A DNA stretch of 64,000 nt from Parasponia andersonii (GCA_002914805.1 JXTB01000093.1:997165-1061164); one strand, 5' to 3'; shown: positions 49,129 through 62,062, counted from the stretch's first letter. The notes: generated from the sequence alone by a model not told the origin. Translations and numbers: made by a program.

Positions 49129-49136
49129 TATAAATA
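49129..49136 (+). promoter_or_regulatory. TATA box of the CDKG2-like gene
   Basis: TATAAATA about 30-40 bases before the point where composition changes to leader-like sequence. A pyrimidine-rich leader (49200-49318) follows, ending TCTCCG|GTAAGCC, a likely 5'-UTR intron donor. The matching acceptor is probably TTCAG near 49622. Confidence 0.45.
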
Positions 49137-49712
49137 CTTAATTAAAGCAGAATAAAAATCGCGACCAGTGAATTGGCGTAGGCAAACCCGAAGCCAATCC
49201 CTCTCTCATTAGCGAAAACCCTTCTTCTTCTCTCTGACCTTGATTGAGTGCTCTCTCTCTTTCTCTTTCTCGAGTCTTCTTCTATTTCCTCCTCGAAGCC
49301 GCCTTAACTCTCTCCGGTAAGCCCTATCGATTCCTCTCTATCGAATTCCATGGCAGCCCCTGAATTGTCCCTATAGGTAACTGACTTCTAGGGTTTCTAT
49401 TCGTTCCCTGCCCCAATCTCTAGTTTTCCCTTTTCTATTCTGATCGGATTCTACTACTTTCGATTATTTGCTGTTTTTTTTTTTTAGCTTTATTGATTGA
49501 TCTGGTATCGATTTAGGTCTGAGATTTCTGGATTTGAGGGTTTCGGGCTCGGTTTTTGTGATTTTTTTTGGGGGGTTTAAAATTGGGGCAACTTGGTGTG
49601 TGATTGGCTAACTGGGGTTCAGGGTTAGGGGTTGGGTGTTTTATTTGTTGATTTTCGATTCGGATTTGGGTTTTTCTGCATTTTTTGGAACTTTGAGCTT
49701 AGTTACATATTC

Positions 49713-52700
49713 ATGGCGGCCGGCAGACATGGAGGTTATCGCGACAATGAGTTTAGGGACCGGGAGTCGAATTTTGAATTGTCCAGGCGGGATTTCGCCA
49801 CTGCTAAGGAGGATTATGAGCGGATTAGGAATGGTAAACGTGAGAATGAAAGGGGCAGAGTTCGACATGCAAGAGATAGGATTAGGGTTAGGCAGAAGGA
49901 TGTCAAAGAGAGGGAGGGATTAAATGGTGAGAACCACTTGTCTTCGAGTAGGAGTGATTCGGGCAGTAGCAGTGGTGGTGATGGTCGCCGTGGGCCCAAG
50001 CGATGTGGGTTCTCTGACAAGGCTGTGGATAGAGAGCCAGGTGAATTGTCAAGTGAAAGTGGGTCTGATGAGGCCATTGAGTCAGAATCCCTTAAAGATA
50101 CTGAGGTTTTGAAAGTGGAAAATGGGACAAGGTCTCCTGCTGAGCGGAAAAGGAAGTTTTCCCCTATAATATGGGATAGAGATGACAAACAAGTGACTAA
50201 TTCAACAAGAAGTAGGACAACCGCAGGACTTGCAGCACTTCCTCCTCCGCCACCCCTGCCTAAGGTGTATCGTCAGTCCGTTATTCCAGATGGTAGTGTA
50301 CAAATTTCTCCAATTAACGACAGTCAAAATGAGGACCTGCAGTTTTCCTCTCCAGTTGAGCGTTTGGCAGCACCTGAGACAGACGGGTATGCTGTGCCTG
50401 TGACCGAGTTACCAGTAAGGGTATCTTCTGTGTCACCGAAGCAACTATCGGAAAATGATCAAGAAACAGAGCAACCCGAAGATGAAGATTATGTCCCCAC
50501 CCTCAATATATCGTCATCCAGATGGGCAGCAGGAAATAGTTCTCCTGGCGATGAAGGTGAAATTTTGGATGAAGAAGTAGTGCCAAAAAGGAGGAAAATG
50601 CTCGTTTCGGAGTCAATGGGCACCAGTTTACGCAACAAATCATTGACTCCTGAGCTCGGGGAGTTTAAGAGAGATGGATCTGAAATAAGAGGAAGATCTG
50701 AATCTGATGAATGGAGTACTCGTGCTCGGTCTTCTAGTGGGGATGGCTACCCTGACAATGATTCGGAGAAGGACGATTCCATGGAGGTCGATGAGGAGAA
50801 CCATCAAAATAATACTAATTTTAGTCACTCTGATGCGGATTCTGAGGATGGAAGTGATTCTCGTGGGACACCCGAGCCCGCAGCTCCTCCACAAAGAAGT
50901 GTAAATATGCTTCAGGGTTGTAGAAGTGTTGATGAGTTTGAGAGACTAAATAAGATAGATGAAGGCACGTATGGTGTAGTATACAGAGCTAGGGATAAGA
51001 AAACGGGGGAAATTGTAGCTTTGAAGAAGGTTAAGATGGAGAAGGAGAGAGAAGGTTTTCCTTTGACTTCTCTTAGGGAAATTAACATTCTTCTTTCTTT
51101 CCATCATCCATCAATTGTTGATGTTAAAGAAGTGGTGGTTGGTAGTAATCTGGATAGCATCTTTATGGTGATGGAGTACATGGAACATGATCTGAAGGCA
51201 CTCATGGAGACTATGAAACAACCTTTTAGTCAGAGTGAAGTTAAATGCCTTATGCTTCAACTGTTGGAAGGCATCAAGTATCTTCACGATAATTGGGTGC
51301 TTCATCGGGATTTGAAGACATCAAATTTGCTTTTGAATAATCGGGGTGAGTTGAAGATCTGTGATTTTGGGTTGGCTCGTCAATATGGAAGCCCATTGAA
51401 ACCTTATACTCATTTGGTCGTAACTCTTTGGTACAGGTGAGCTGCAGTTGCATGTTAATTGGGTTCTTTTTGTTTGGGTACGGGTGATGGTTGTGAGTTT
51501 GTTGTTCATTGCTCTCAACACTCTTTTCCACTTTGGTTTTGTAGCTTCTTTTCTCTCTCGAATTTATCTTTTCTTTCTCTTTCCCCATCTCTCTGTCTCC
51601 CGGCTCCTTGCTAGCAAGTGCTTTCCATTTCATATTTGTCAAAGTTTGGCATGTTCATATGCTATGTCTACAAATACACACTCTACAAATACACACACAC
51701 ACACACACATTATAGAAAAAGTTATGTTTTCCTAATTTTTCTTTTGGGATACTGTATTTTTTACATTTTGTGTTTGTTACTTACCATATTATCTCAGAGG
51801 AGATTTAGTTATTAATTTTCAGTTACTGGTTTTTTAGGGCACCTGAACTTCTATTGGGAGCAAAACAATATTCAACGGCTATTGATATGTGGTCATTGGG
51901 TTGTATCATGGCTGAACTATTATCAAAGGAACCACTGTTTAATGGGAAAACTGAATTCGACCAACTTGACAAGGTATATTTTAGCAGTTGGTGTTGATTA
52001 TTTCTTCAACTTTAGCTGTTCACAAGTCTAATATTTGTCTTTCCTCCAATTCTACAACAACTGCAGATTTTTAGAATTCTTGGAACACCAAATGATACAA
52101 TTTGGCCTGGATATTCTACATTGCCCGGTGTCAAGGTCAATTTTGTCAAGCATCAGTAAGTATGATTATTTTCTGGAATTTGTTTTCTTCTATGACTTTG
52201 AGGTTTTCTTATTGTTGCTGCTGTTTTCCCAGGCTTCCAGCTTTGGGTGATTCTGACTTGGCTATCTGGCCTCCAATGGTGGAACTGTCTGTTTCTCAGT
52301 TTGATGTATATATTAATTGATGATCTTTTCGTTTCAGGTATAATCTTTTGCGCAAGAAATTCCCGGCATCTTCATTTACTGGATCTCCAGTTCTTTCTGA
52401 TTCTGGGTTTGATTTGTTGAACAAGCTTCTGACGTACGACCCTGAGAGGGTAAATGACTTTACTATCTTGCTTTAGTGTCATTCTTATCATTGTGACTTA
52501 CAGGCCTTCAATTTATTTTATTTTATTTTATTTTTTTGCAGCGGATTACAGCTGAAGCTGCTCTGAATCATGAGTGGTTTTGTGAAATTCCTCTTCCCAA
52601 ATCTAAAGAGTTCATGCCTACCTTTCCAGCTCAACACGCACAAGACAGGTAATTGATCTGTACGAACTAGAATTTTTATGACTTTTAGTTCGTTCTCGAA

Positions 52701-52841
52701 TAAAAGTTGTAACCTGATTATGTTGATCATGATGTAACTAGGCGTATGCGGAGAATAATGAAGAGTCCAGATCCTTTAGAAGAGCAACGTAGAAAAGAGT
52801 TGCAGCAGGGAGAATTAGGGACCGGCGGTGTGTTTGGCTAA
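49713..52841 (+). CDS. CDKG2: CDK11-type cyclin-dependent kinase, CDKG2-like
   Basis: Six exons give 755 residues: 49713-51436, 51838-51973, 52067-52155, 52338-52449, 52542-52648, 52742-52841. This Ser/Thr kinase pairs with L-type cyclins in the nucleus; plant members act in RNA processing, flowering and meiosis. The kinase domain covers about residues 410-715: Gly loop [11 protein letters not shown], catalytic Lys in IVALKKVK, cyclin-binding PLTSLRE helix, HRDLKTSN (Thr in place of the usual Pro), [10 protein letters not shown], activation-loop Thr in [12 protein letters not shown], and [11 protein letters not shown]. The tail [20 protein letters not shown] and the terminal GGVFG are clade features. 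The N-terminal ~400 residues are Arg/Ser/Asp/Glu-rich and disordered, as in splicing-linked kinases. The start [13 protein letters not shown] is chosen by family similarity; an in-frame Met 27 codons upstream is in the leader. Remembered relative At1g67580. Confidence 0.93.
51684..51710. repeat. (CA)n microsatellite in CDKG2-like intron 1
   Basis: Short run of about ten CA repeats in intron 1, next to a TCTACAAATACACAC duplication. Confidence 0.85.
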
Positions 52842-55800
52842 GAGAATATACTGGTGACAATGATATGATTTCTGTGCTCCCATTATTTACGAGACTGACT
52901 AATTCTCCATGGTTGAGGTGAGAGACATGCCTTGAGCGGAAGTTGCAAACATTGTATGTTAGACGATCATTCGTGCTGTTTTTTAGCAGGCACTTCACGA
53001 TAATTTGGGTGGGAGATATGGATATTCTTTGTCCTCTCTCAAATCTCAACCAGATTGTTGCAGGTTAACCTTGTTTTTCAGCTTTTGTCATCATATGAGA
53101 ATGCATTCGTGGCACTTCTACGCTGAGGGGTGTAGCATAAATGCCTTTTTTAAAGAGTGATAATCAGTTTCAGCTGAATCTTGTGTATGTAACATAATTT
53201 CATTGGTACATTGTAAACAATTTTCTTCAGATTTGGTTTTGAATATTAGCCTATCAGTTATATTAGAACATATTTAATATTCACATTGTGTTTGCAAGAG
53301 ACGTTGGTGTGAACAAGAAGTGGAGGAGACGTTCTTTGCTTTTCATTGCAACAATTTTGACAGTAACCATAATACCGTGAAAGGTAATTTATTTGATATC
53401 TGGAATGTTTTAAGGGAACAATCCTAAAATGGTGCTTTAATCTGGAATGCTTCTGATCGATAATGGTTATGATGTATTTAATCTGCTTTGTTTTAATGGC
53501 ATACAGTAATAATGTATGTGGTGTTAGTTCAGCTACTCTGGTCCCAATTACTAACAAGACCAAGTCTTTACTTGCACGGGGAATTAGTCTATCGTTAATC
53601 TGTCAGGCGGCAACTAGTGTGTCGGTACATGTTTGCTGTTTTTACTGCTCCCCTCTTTTTTTTCCGGTTAACATTAGCTAACTGAACCTTGAATTATGGG
53701 CAGGCATTAATCAATTTAAGTCATTGGAGATGGGGTCATACAGTATGTATAACATGAATTTGTTAGAATCCACTATCACCTTCCCCCTCTTCCCCAGTGA
53801 AATTGCTGCTATCTTTTACCATACGTGTAGCATGTGTTTGGTCTAGTGTAATTTATTGCCTAAATTGAGAAAAGAGATTTTGTTCTGTGTGCAAGATTCG
53901 CATAATTTATACTAACTTGCTTGATTTTCACTTTAACTTGTTCTCTGCTTTTGTGACATCTGTGCTGCTTCAGATTGGTGCTTCTTTTGATGATTTAGTA
54001 ATTAATAATATCATCTCTTGATGCACAATTGGATATGAAGAGTTTTTTGGCTTTATTCATATGCAATCTTATTATTATTAGTCTTTTTTTTTCCCTTATT
54101 TCCCATCCTTCTCATTGGTGGTTGTGAAGCTTTCACTAGCCGCAGAATTTTTCATGACATTTGTCTGCAAATGTCACTGCAGTATCAAAGCATGCAGGTT
54201 GAGGAGGTTACCTTCACCATCCGGAATAAGTAAAACTTCAGTTAGTTATTCCTTCAGACTCACTAGAGGTACTTTACCCACTTTATTTTGTTATGATAGG
54301 TTGTATTAAGATTAACATCTGTCTTTTTTCTTTGGTTCTTCTCAATATATTTCTAGGTTTTTTAATACGATAGTAATACTCGAGGTTGATTTAGTTTTGG
54401 TTACTGGTAAGGAGAAAGGTTATGGACGATATTTGGAGAGACAAAATGATGGTTTTTTTGTTTGTATTCTTTTCACATTCATATTTTGATGTTGACATGA
54501 TATTATGGTACTGAGAAAGTAAAACTTGGTTTGTTTAAAATTGTTGATATTTAAGGTGGAATGTTGAAATTAGAGTCAAAGTAGCATTTTCAGCATTTTT
54601 CTCCCCAAGTTTCCGTTATCTGTTCTAATCAGTGGATTGGCTCTCAGTTTTTCCATTTTCTGTTTATTGTCATTGGATTGGCACTCTTCTGTGTTGTTAG
54701 AGTTGACTGCAAAGACGTAATGTATTTTTAAATTTCGTTTCCTATTCTGGATCCAAATTGTGTAATCTCATTGGACTCAAATTACATTGATTACATACGA
54801 GCTTTTTATACTACAAGATACAAGTTACTTTATTTTCTAATCAGTAGTAGTTTGAGTTATTTTATATGAGGTTACTGGCCTAATTAGTTGGGAATCAATG
54901 ACAGATGGAATGTGATTGTATGCTTGCAAGAAATTAAAAGTTCTGTATCATTATCCGTAGGAATTGAATTTTCAGTTTTGATATTGGCATAACTGTGGTT
55001 AGTATGATTAATTTCAACGGTATAGATGTCGACTTGGAATTTAATGTTAATGGTTGGGATGGAATGAATTGTATGGATTATGTTATTTGCATATTTGGTT
55101 ACTGTTGCTTATATATATTTGGTACAATTCTATTATAGGCTTGGCTGCAGGAATGGGTTACTTGGAGATGGAATAAAAAGTGTCCACTTCCCATTTGCTT
55201 ACCATATTTGCATGTTGGACCATCAGTGAGTTTAGGGAATGTTAAGTACTTTTCCATATGACGGTGTACTGGTGGCTGTCTTTTGAGAAAATCCACGCAT
55301 GCACTTTTTTGTACATAGATGTATAGGAAATGAGTAAACGAGTGGTGGCCAATGAGAATCATCAGTGGCACACTTGCTAACAAGCCCCATGCAGATGAGT
55401 TATCTTTGTTACTATGTCAAGATGTCTAGGGGTCTTTATGAAGATTTAACCTCACTAACGTATCGATCATGTTATGCCTAGCCTAGTAAAGATTTTTGAA
55501 CAATTTTTAATGTTTATTCTTTTTGGTCTACGGCCGATGGTTTATCCGCTTGTTTCTCAGCTGCCTGGAGAAATAAAAATTTTGGAGTACTGTGTTACTG
55601 CCTGAGAAATAAAAATTTGGAGTACTGTGTTACTGCCTGTGCTGCCTGTATCATGGGAGTCGACGTAGTATTTTGTTTTCGAGATTTTGTAAGTTTAATG
55701 TGAAAGGAAAAATGGTATAGTTATTGAAACTAATCGTGCGAAATTTGGAACCGTTGTGCCAAGCAGTTGTCTAAAGCGTCGTATGAGTCTTTAAGTGGGC

Positions 55801-56300
55801 TAGCTGCTAGTGCCTCGCAGGAATCTTTTTTTTTTTAACCCCTTTGGAAAGGAATTCTCGTAGGAATTTTGTTACGTGTTGTTCGGCATCAATCGTTTGG
55901 GAACAAAATGGAGAGTAGCAACTTTTGTTAGTCTGCCGATTGCTTCCTAAAAGCTGTTCATGCTTTTTGATTTTTATTAAATTTCTACCCAAGGTTTTAA
56001 AACACGATGACACGCAGATCTGCTAAATGATCAAGGTGTGGTTTGTCTTGATAATGTTTTCGGTAGCAGATGTGAAATGCTTGTCTTGACACCTCTCACG
56101 GTCTAGGCAGGTGGTTTTTATGAACTTAGAAACGCAACAGGGTCCAGGGACCTGAGGGCTATCCCAAGTAGCGTGTTGCTATCAAACCAAGGGATGGTAA
56201 GTGGGGTGTCGCTATCAAACCAAAACAATGTGGCTTAATTATAAACTCTAAACCAAACTTGAGGATGGAAAATATTTCACCTATTTCGCAAGGTTCTTGG
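52842..56300. other. CDKG2-like 3' flank and intergenic DNA
   Basis: The first few hundred bases are probably 3' UTR. The rest has moderate composition but no gene I can support. A 36-bp tandem duplication (AGAAATAAAAATTTGGAGTA units) lies at 55569-55640, and a duplicated GCTATCAAACCAA word at about 56175-56225. Confidence 0.5.
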
Positions 56301-56309
56301 AAAAGCAAG

Positions 56310-56456
56310 GAAAGATGACTAATTGAACAGCCTGTGGTTGTAAAAACTCTTCAGTCGATGTAAAACAATAATCTTCTCAGGATGATCAGTGAGAGAGTTC
56401 TATGTAGAAGATGGTGTTGACTTGTGCCCAAAAGATTTTATTCCTCATGGATTGGT
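56310..56456 (-). pseudogene. Broken copy of the DUF3537 gene's 3' end
   Basis: The stretch aligns with the last exon and 3' flank of the DUF3537 gene (63115-63284), same orientation: shared GTAAAAACTC, GATGTAAAA.CAATA.TCTTC, GAAGATGGTGTTGA and GGATTGG. Its translation still shows VNTIFYIELS against INTIFFIELS in the intact gene. It has internal gaps and an early stop, and homology ends at the GGATTGG word (minus-strand 5' side). It is therefore a partial duplicate about 6.8 kb from the parent, not an expressed gene. Confidence 0.75.
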
Positions 56457-56469
56457 CATAATTTTGAAA

Positions 56470-57085
56470 AGGGTTTTTGGGATGTTTGGTCCTTATGTTA
56501 ATTGCAAGTTGGCAAAATAATCCCGAGGTTACTTTTTTTTGGCAATTAAATTTTAAAAATCTTGACAATTAAGTCCTTTTTATTTGTAAATGTTAACATT
56601 TTTATGAAAATAAACGTGTTTAAGTGAAAGAAATTGGTGTTTCACTAATGTTAATTAATTTGGAAAGGAAATAGAAAGAAATTTTAAGAGAAAATTTAAA
56701 ACTTCCAAATTTTCTATTTTTAAAATTTTCAGATTATTCTGTAAATGGTAATTAATTTTTGTTATTTCTTTCCAATTTCAACTAGTACTAGTAAAATATT
56801 GATTTTGACATTCAAAAACCTTGTATGTGAATTGGAAATGCTCAATTCCATCTTACATTGTAACAATCACTGATGAAAAGGATTTAATTGCACAAAACAA
56901 AAAACTCAAGGGTCACGTTGCCAATCACGTGCGCATAAACAAAATCAAAATTTTTTGCTACAAAAAATTATTTGTTACTATATAAAAATTTACACACTAG
57001 TGAAAAACAAAACTTATATAATAATTCATAATCAAATATACATTAGAAAAAAATATAAATGTAAAACATTAAGACAGTTCTATCA
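56470..57085. other. AT-rich intergenic DNA
   Basis: No gene or element recognised. Confidence 0.5.
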
Positions 57086-57086
57086 A

Positions 57087-57351
57087 TATATATATATATA
57101 TATATATATGGTTGCCAATCCAATAGGTTTTTTTTTTTTTACTTATGGGTAGGTATTTTTTTTTTAGCCGTTGAAAAACACCATCTAATAGTGATCCAAT
57201 GGCTATAATGAAGTGCATGAAAAGATGTGCATCATTAATGTTCTTTTTTTTTCTTACTTTTTATAATAAAAAAATATGCATACTAAATTTTTATTGGCCA
57301 AATTGATACCTATACATAGGTAAAAAAAAAAAAATACCTACTGGATTGGTG

Positions 57352-57380
<29 letters not shown>
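57087..57380. repeat. (TA)n tract split by a MITE
   Basis: TA repeats at 57087-57109 and 57355-57380 flank the element at 57110-57354. They were probably one tract before insertion. Confidence 0.75.
57110..57354. mobile_element. MITE inserted in a TA repeat
   Basis: The left end GGTTGCCAATCCAATAGGT and right end ACCTACTGGATTGGTGCCC are inverted repeats (about 16 of 19 match). Inside each comes a T-run, then a second inverted pair (ACTTATGGGTAGGTA and TACCTATACATAGGT). It is 245 bp and non-coding. The TA flanks fit a TA target (Mariner/Stowaway) or a 9-bp AT-rich target (Mutator); they cannot be told apart. Confidence 0.75.
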
Positions 57381-57386
<6 letters not shown>

Positions 57387-60300
57387 CACCCAAAGTTCAT
57401 ATACATATACATGTATTCAAAGAAAATTTTGTTTTTTCAATTTTAAGCATGCCCTAATATAATATAATATGATATGATAGCTGCTAATTGTTAATAATAA
57501 ATTCTAGGAAACAAAAAGTTTTTGATAAGTATTAGGGAAAAGAAAATTTAGAAAGGTTTAAAAAAAAACGATAAAAAGGAACTTTTGAAGAAAAATATAA
57601 AATGTGTATATGGTATTTGTTAAGGACTAAAGAAATAAGAAATAAAGAATTTAAATTTTTAATGATGTCAAAAATAAAAATAAAATATTTATATAAAATA
57701 TTATAGATTTAAATTATATAATACGTAAAAAGACTTCTTTTTTTTTTTTTTAGAGCTACAAGTACATTAGTGATTAAGGATTTTTCCTTTCCAAACATTA
57801 TATATATGGTAGTTACTATAGATTATATAAATAATTTGAATTTTAAGTTTTGAATAAGGCAAAGTATAAATATTAATGTAAGAATTTATGGAAAAAAATT
57901 ATTTACATATATATCCTACTAAATGTAATATGCATATATATAGTATATAGATATAAAAGAATGAAAATTTTCCAAAATTCAGACCTTAGCATACGTCCGG
58001 CTCTGTCAAAAACTCTTCTGAAAATACAAAAAGTAGGATCAGAAGGTTTATAAATAAAACTACGTATTTGATTAAATAACTGAATAAAAACAAACAAGCC
58101 AAATACGAATAAATAACCAATTAAATAACCAACTGGGCCATGATGCATTATTGTGCATCGAAAGGAACAGAAAAATATATATGAATCTTACGTTTAGGTA
58201 ATCACTTAATTTTTTATTTCAGACCCTTACATTTATCAAAACAATTTAAAACGTTTGTCTTAAATTTGAGAAAATATATTTCATCTAAAGTAGAATAAAA
58301 GACTTTATATATTCATAAAGAGACATTAGGCAATTACATTAACGGTTTTATTTTTAAACCACCACTAGAAAGGACAACCACATTAATTCATGGCCGTAAT
58401 GATGCTAATATAGAAGACGTGATAAGGTTAACAAATAACTGTTTGGTTCACATTTAAATAACAAGGTTCAGTATCATTAAAAATAAATAATAATAAATAA
58501 CAGGTTCATTCATGCTTTAGAAAATTATAATGTTAAACACCACGCCTGATTTTTTTTCACTTCTTCATTCCTCTTATTTTTCCCACTCTCTCTTCGTTAT
58601 AATTATTCCGACCTTTTGCTTGATTAGATATGCGGATTTGTGAAACTTCCGTCTCGTGATTTTCGTTTATCACTTTTTTTTTTTTTTTGCTATTAAAATT
58701 GATTTTTTTTATAAAAAAATTCAGTGATATAAAGAGGCACATCTTTCGCTTATTCAAATTTCTATAATAAATTTATTTTATATATTTTCTAGAAATTTTA
58801 TCTTTTACTTAGTTAAATCTCTTTTTTTTTTTCGCAAGTGGTAGAATTTTTTTTCTTGTACTTAAATTTTTTCTTCTCCTTTATATTATCCAGTCTAAGA
58901 ATTGAGATGTGACATTTATCAGTTTCTTCTCATTTTTTTTTTGAATTTTAATAATTTATCAGTTTACATATCATATCTAATTTTTTGTATTCATTTCGTC
59001 ATATCTAACTTTTTTCATAGTCTCTTTTAGGTAAAGATATTGAATTTTTGGTTTATTTGTTAAGTGTCAAACACATGTACGTGCCATGAAAGTCCGCTTT
59101 AAGAAATCTCTGACTCTGAGAGATAAAAAGTACAATTATATATATTCTATTGTTTTTTTTATCATTGTACTAATATTTATCGGATATATAGTGTTATACG
59201 AAGAAAAATCATGATATTATATATGCTGAAGTCTGTTATTTACCAATCGATTTATTATTTTTCACCATATTTATATGAAGTGCCTCCAGTCCACTCATAC
59301 CATTATCGACATATTCAGCGGTGCTACAGGTACCATATGATTAATCAAACCAGGAGTTATCTTGATTTAAGAGAGAGAGTAATAATGACAATGAAGAAAC
59401 TAGGGTTGCTGATAAAACATTCATCATTTACGTAGTTTGGCAATCTGTATGCATTTCTTGCATCACAAATCAACAAAGAATATTATGGTATATTAATTTT
59501 TTAATTTTACAAGTTATTAGTCTCTTTATTGTGAGAGATTCTCTTCGTTGTGTTTTCTTATACGTATAATACAGTTGGAAGAAAATGAAAAAAAAAAGAC
59601 TAATTTGACATATTCCGTCAAAAATAGGCTTAAATTAAGTGACTTTAAATTTAGTGAAGACGCTAAAGATGTAAACTTGTAGTTATGGAAACTTTTTACA
59701 AAAAGATTGTTGGTGCCCTTACTTCAAAGATGACAAAGTCAAAAGTTGTAAAGGATTCTTTTTTATAGGTCATGTATGTTAGTTTAAATCTCTAAACATT
59801 AGAGTCAGATGTATTGACAGTGGTATAAGTTCTTAATGATGATTTTATCTACCATTCAGAGTTTAGTCATTTATTCTTAAATACATATCTTATTTTTTAG
59901 ATGTTTTAGTTAAACATATATATCGTGATAATAATAAAACAACATATGATTTAGTTAAGTTTGTTTTAGAATTAAACAATAAGCTTGGTGAAAGAATCTC
60001 TTCTTTCGTTAAAATAGAATCAGTTGTTATAAAGGACATGACTTATTATTTTTGTAAAAGAAAACTTATAATAACATATGCGTTCTTCTTCTTCTTCTTC
60101 TTCTTTTTTTTTTTCAAAGAAAGAAAGTTCAGTGAAGATGTAGACAATGCTAGTTCCACCATTCACACCGAGTCGTTGTAAGGCTTCTAGTTGCACTTTA
60201 AATATTGCCTCCAGTTCAACCTCAAAGAAGTTTATGGTTAAACCACCTTTAGTGCATTTGTTTAACTACTTCCATGCACACTTGAGTCAGGCCTAAGGCA

Positions 60301-60430
60301 CACCCTAACCTCACAATGGCAACAAGGTTGCCCTTATCGTGCAACTTTCAGATTTGAAATACCAAGTATTTAAGCCCAAAATTAAATCCAAAGGTCTAAA
60401 ACCGACCAACACAATTCAATTGGAAGCTTG
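57381..60430. other. AT-rich intergenic DNA
   Basis: No gene supported. Contains poly(T) runs and a (TTC)n tract at about 60086-60110. Frames at 57903-58148 (-) and 59211-59435 (+) have no recognised domain. Confidence 0.5.
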
Positions 60431-60439
60431 GATTAAATT

Positions 60440-60700
60440 ACTTGCATGCATATTGGATTCGGGCTTATAGGGCACACAGGACCGAGCACTCCAAAATCTC
60501 ACCAAGGCAATGCGCCAAGGCTAGACCCTGCCACCCTATGGCTGCTTGTCATATGGGCCCGGGCCATGCTATGCGCCCCCACCGATCTATGTTCCTGGGC
60601 CACGTTATGCCCCCATCACCACCGCGTGGTCCCTCTCCGGCCCTAGCTCCATATCCGACCCTGGCACCTTTGACACAAACATTGCCGCCCTGATCAGTGA
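60440..60700. other. GC-rich island of unknown origin
   Basis: A ~260-bp block much richer in G+C (for example GGGCCCGGGCC, CCGCGTGGTCCC) than the AT-rich DNA around it. Open frames of 60-84 codons occur in all three plus frames, which a GC-rich patch alone can produce. I do not recognise it; a transposon fragment is the simplest idea. Confidence 0.4.
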
Positions 60701-61054
60701 TCAGGCTGATGAAAGTTATAAAGTACTAATTAGCTTTTTTAAGTGCATAACATTCTCTTAGGATGACAAAGGAGATAGTTATTCTCAACATAGCCTCAAA
60801 GACCTGAACAAGTGAGGAAACAAGAAATGCTGCTTGGAACATTTTTAAATGACCTTTGGTAACAAGTGATTCATTTTTCGCTTTTTTGAAGTTAAACAAG
60901 TTTAAGGTATTCTCATATGATGTTAAGTCTTGGGAATTATTCACCATTTTGGCTTTAGAAAGTTTGCGCCATCAACCAAGGCATGAATGATCATAGAAAG
61001 CTTGCCCTTCTCTTAAATATATTGCCTACTGCTAGTAACAAATGTTATAACCTT

Positions 61055-61639
61055 GTATTTGTTGGATTTAAAAAGCGATTTTCGCAGCGGAAGATTGGCT
61101 CAGGAATATTCAAAATTTGTTTCAAAACAATTGACTATATAAGTGCATAGTATTAATTCATAGCAAATAGGAACATACAACGATAATAGATCTAATACCT
61201 CTTGTAGCCTATCAGAGGATCTTTGCTTTATTGTCTTCTCAGCCACGATCTTCCAATCCAAGCCTCAAGCATAACTGGATGAACGTATGGGCGTTGCGTA
61301 TAATTTCTTAAACTCACACTTTAGGCCCTTACAATTTTCTCAACACATGAGATTGCAAGGGTTTGTTCTATAGAGAATAGGAAGACTCTCTTTTTTTTTC
61401 TCTGTAATTTATGGAGGCTTAGTAGAAAATAATACGTAGTCTCTACTTATTATCTACTATGGTTTCCTTTATATATATATATATATACATTTATTAAATT
61501 ATTTAATAAATAATATATTAATCAAATCAATATATATATATATAACTTTAAAAAAAACGTTAGTTTACTTCTTTTTTTTTTTTAATATTATAAACGTAAA
61601 ATTTTATATATATATATATTTATCTATTTAATCTAATTA

Positions 61640-61675
<36 letters not shown>

Positions 61676-62062
61676 GCAGATAATTCACTCATTCAAAAAA
61701 GAGTATTTCACTTTTAGTCAGTTTCCCAATTTCTATTTATCTAATTATCTGATAATTAAATATTTTTAAATTCAAAATTTAAACAAATTAGGAAACTTAT
61801 CTCTCCATAAATTTAAATTAATTAATTCAAAATTAATTAATTATTTAATTAATAACAATTATTAATTACATATAGATAAACTATTTATCTAGACAAAGTG
61901 TGCAGAAACAGAAACAATGTAATATCCAGTACAATTTACTTAGAAAACTGATATTTAATGATATACCAATTATGCACAAATTCAAATAGAAAAATGTCAT
62001 TTTATTAATTCAACAAATATCCAAAATATACATACTTTTAGGGCATAAACCCTAACAGTATT
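61055..62062 (-). mobile_element. Solo LTR with perfect 5-bp target duplication GTATT
   Basis: The LTR proper is 61060-62057 (998 bp). On the minus strand it starts TGTTAGGGTTTATGCCC and ends TTTTTAAATCCAACA, so it has TG...CA borders. GTATT flanks both ends (61055-61059 and 62058-62062). The 3' part has the CTTCCGCTGCG word common in plant LTRs. Large (TA)n blocks lie inside (about 61460-61670). No internal retroelement coding sequence is next to it, so it is a solo LTR left by recombination between two LTRs. Superfamily not determined; the look is copia-like. Confidence 0.9.

Noticed and set aside
49615-49640. Telomere-like GGGTTAGGGG near the kinase gene
   Set aside because: Only one or two units, at a likely 5'-UTR intron acceptor; too short to call an interstitial telomere.
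49632-49712. Upstream in-frame Met for the CDKG2-like kinase
   Set aside because: The added Phe-rich stretch is untypical, and the family begins MAAGR. It is treated as leader.
57903-58148. 81-codon hydrophobic minus-strand frame
   Set aside because: AT-rich surroundings, no recognised domain, no splice or promoter context.
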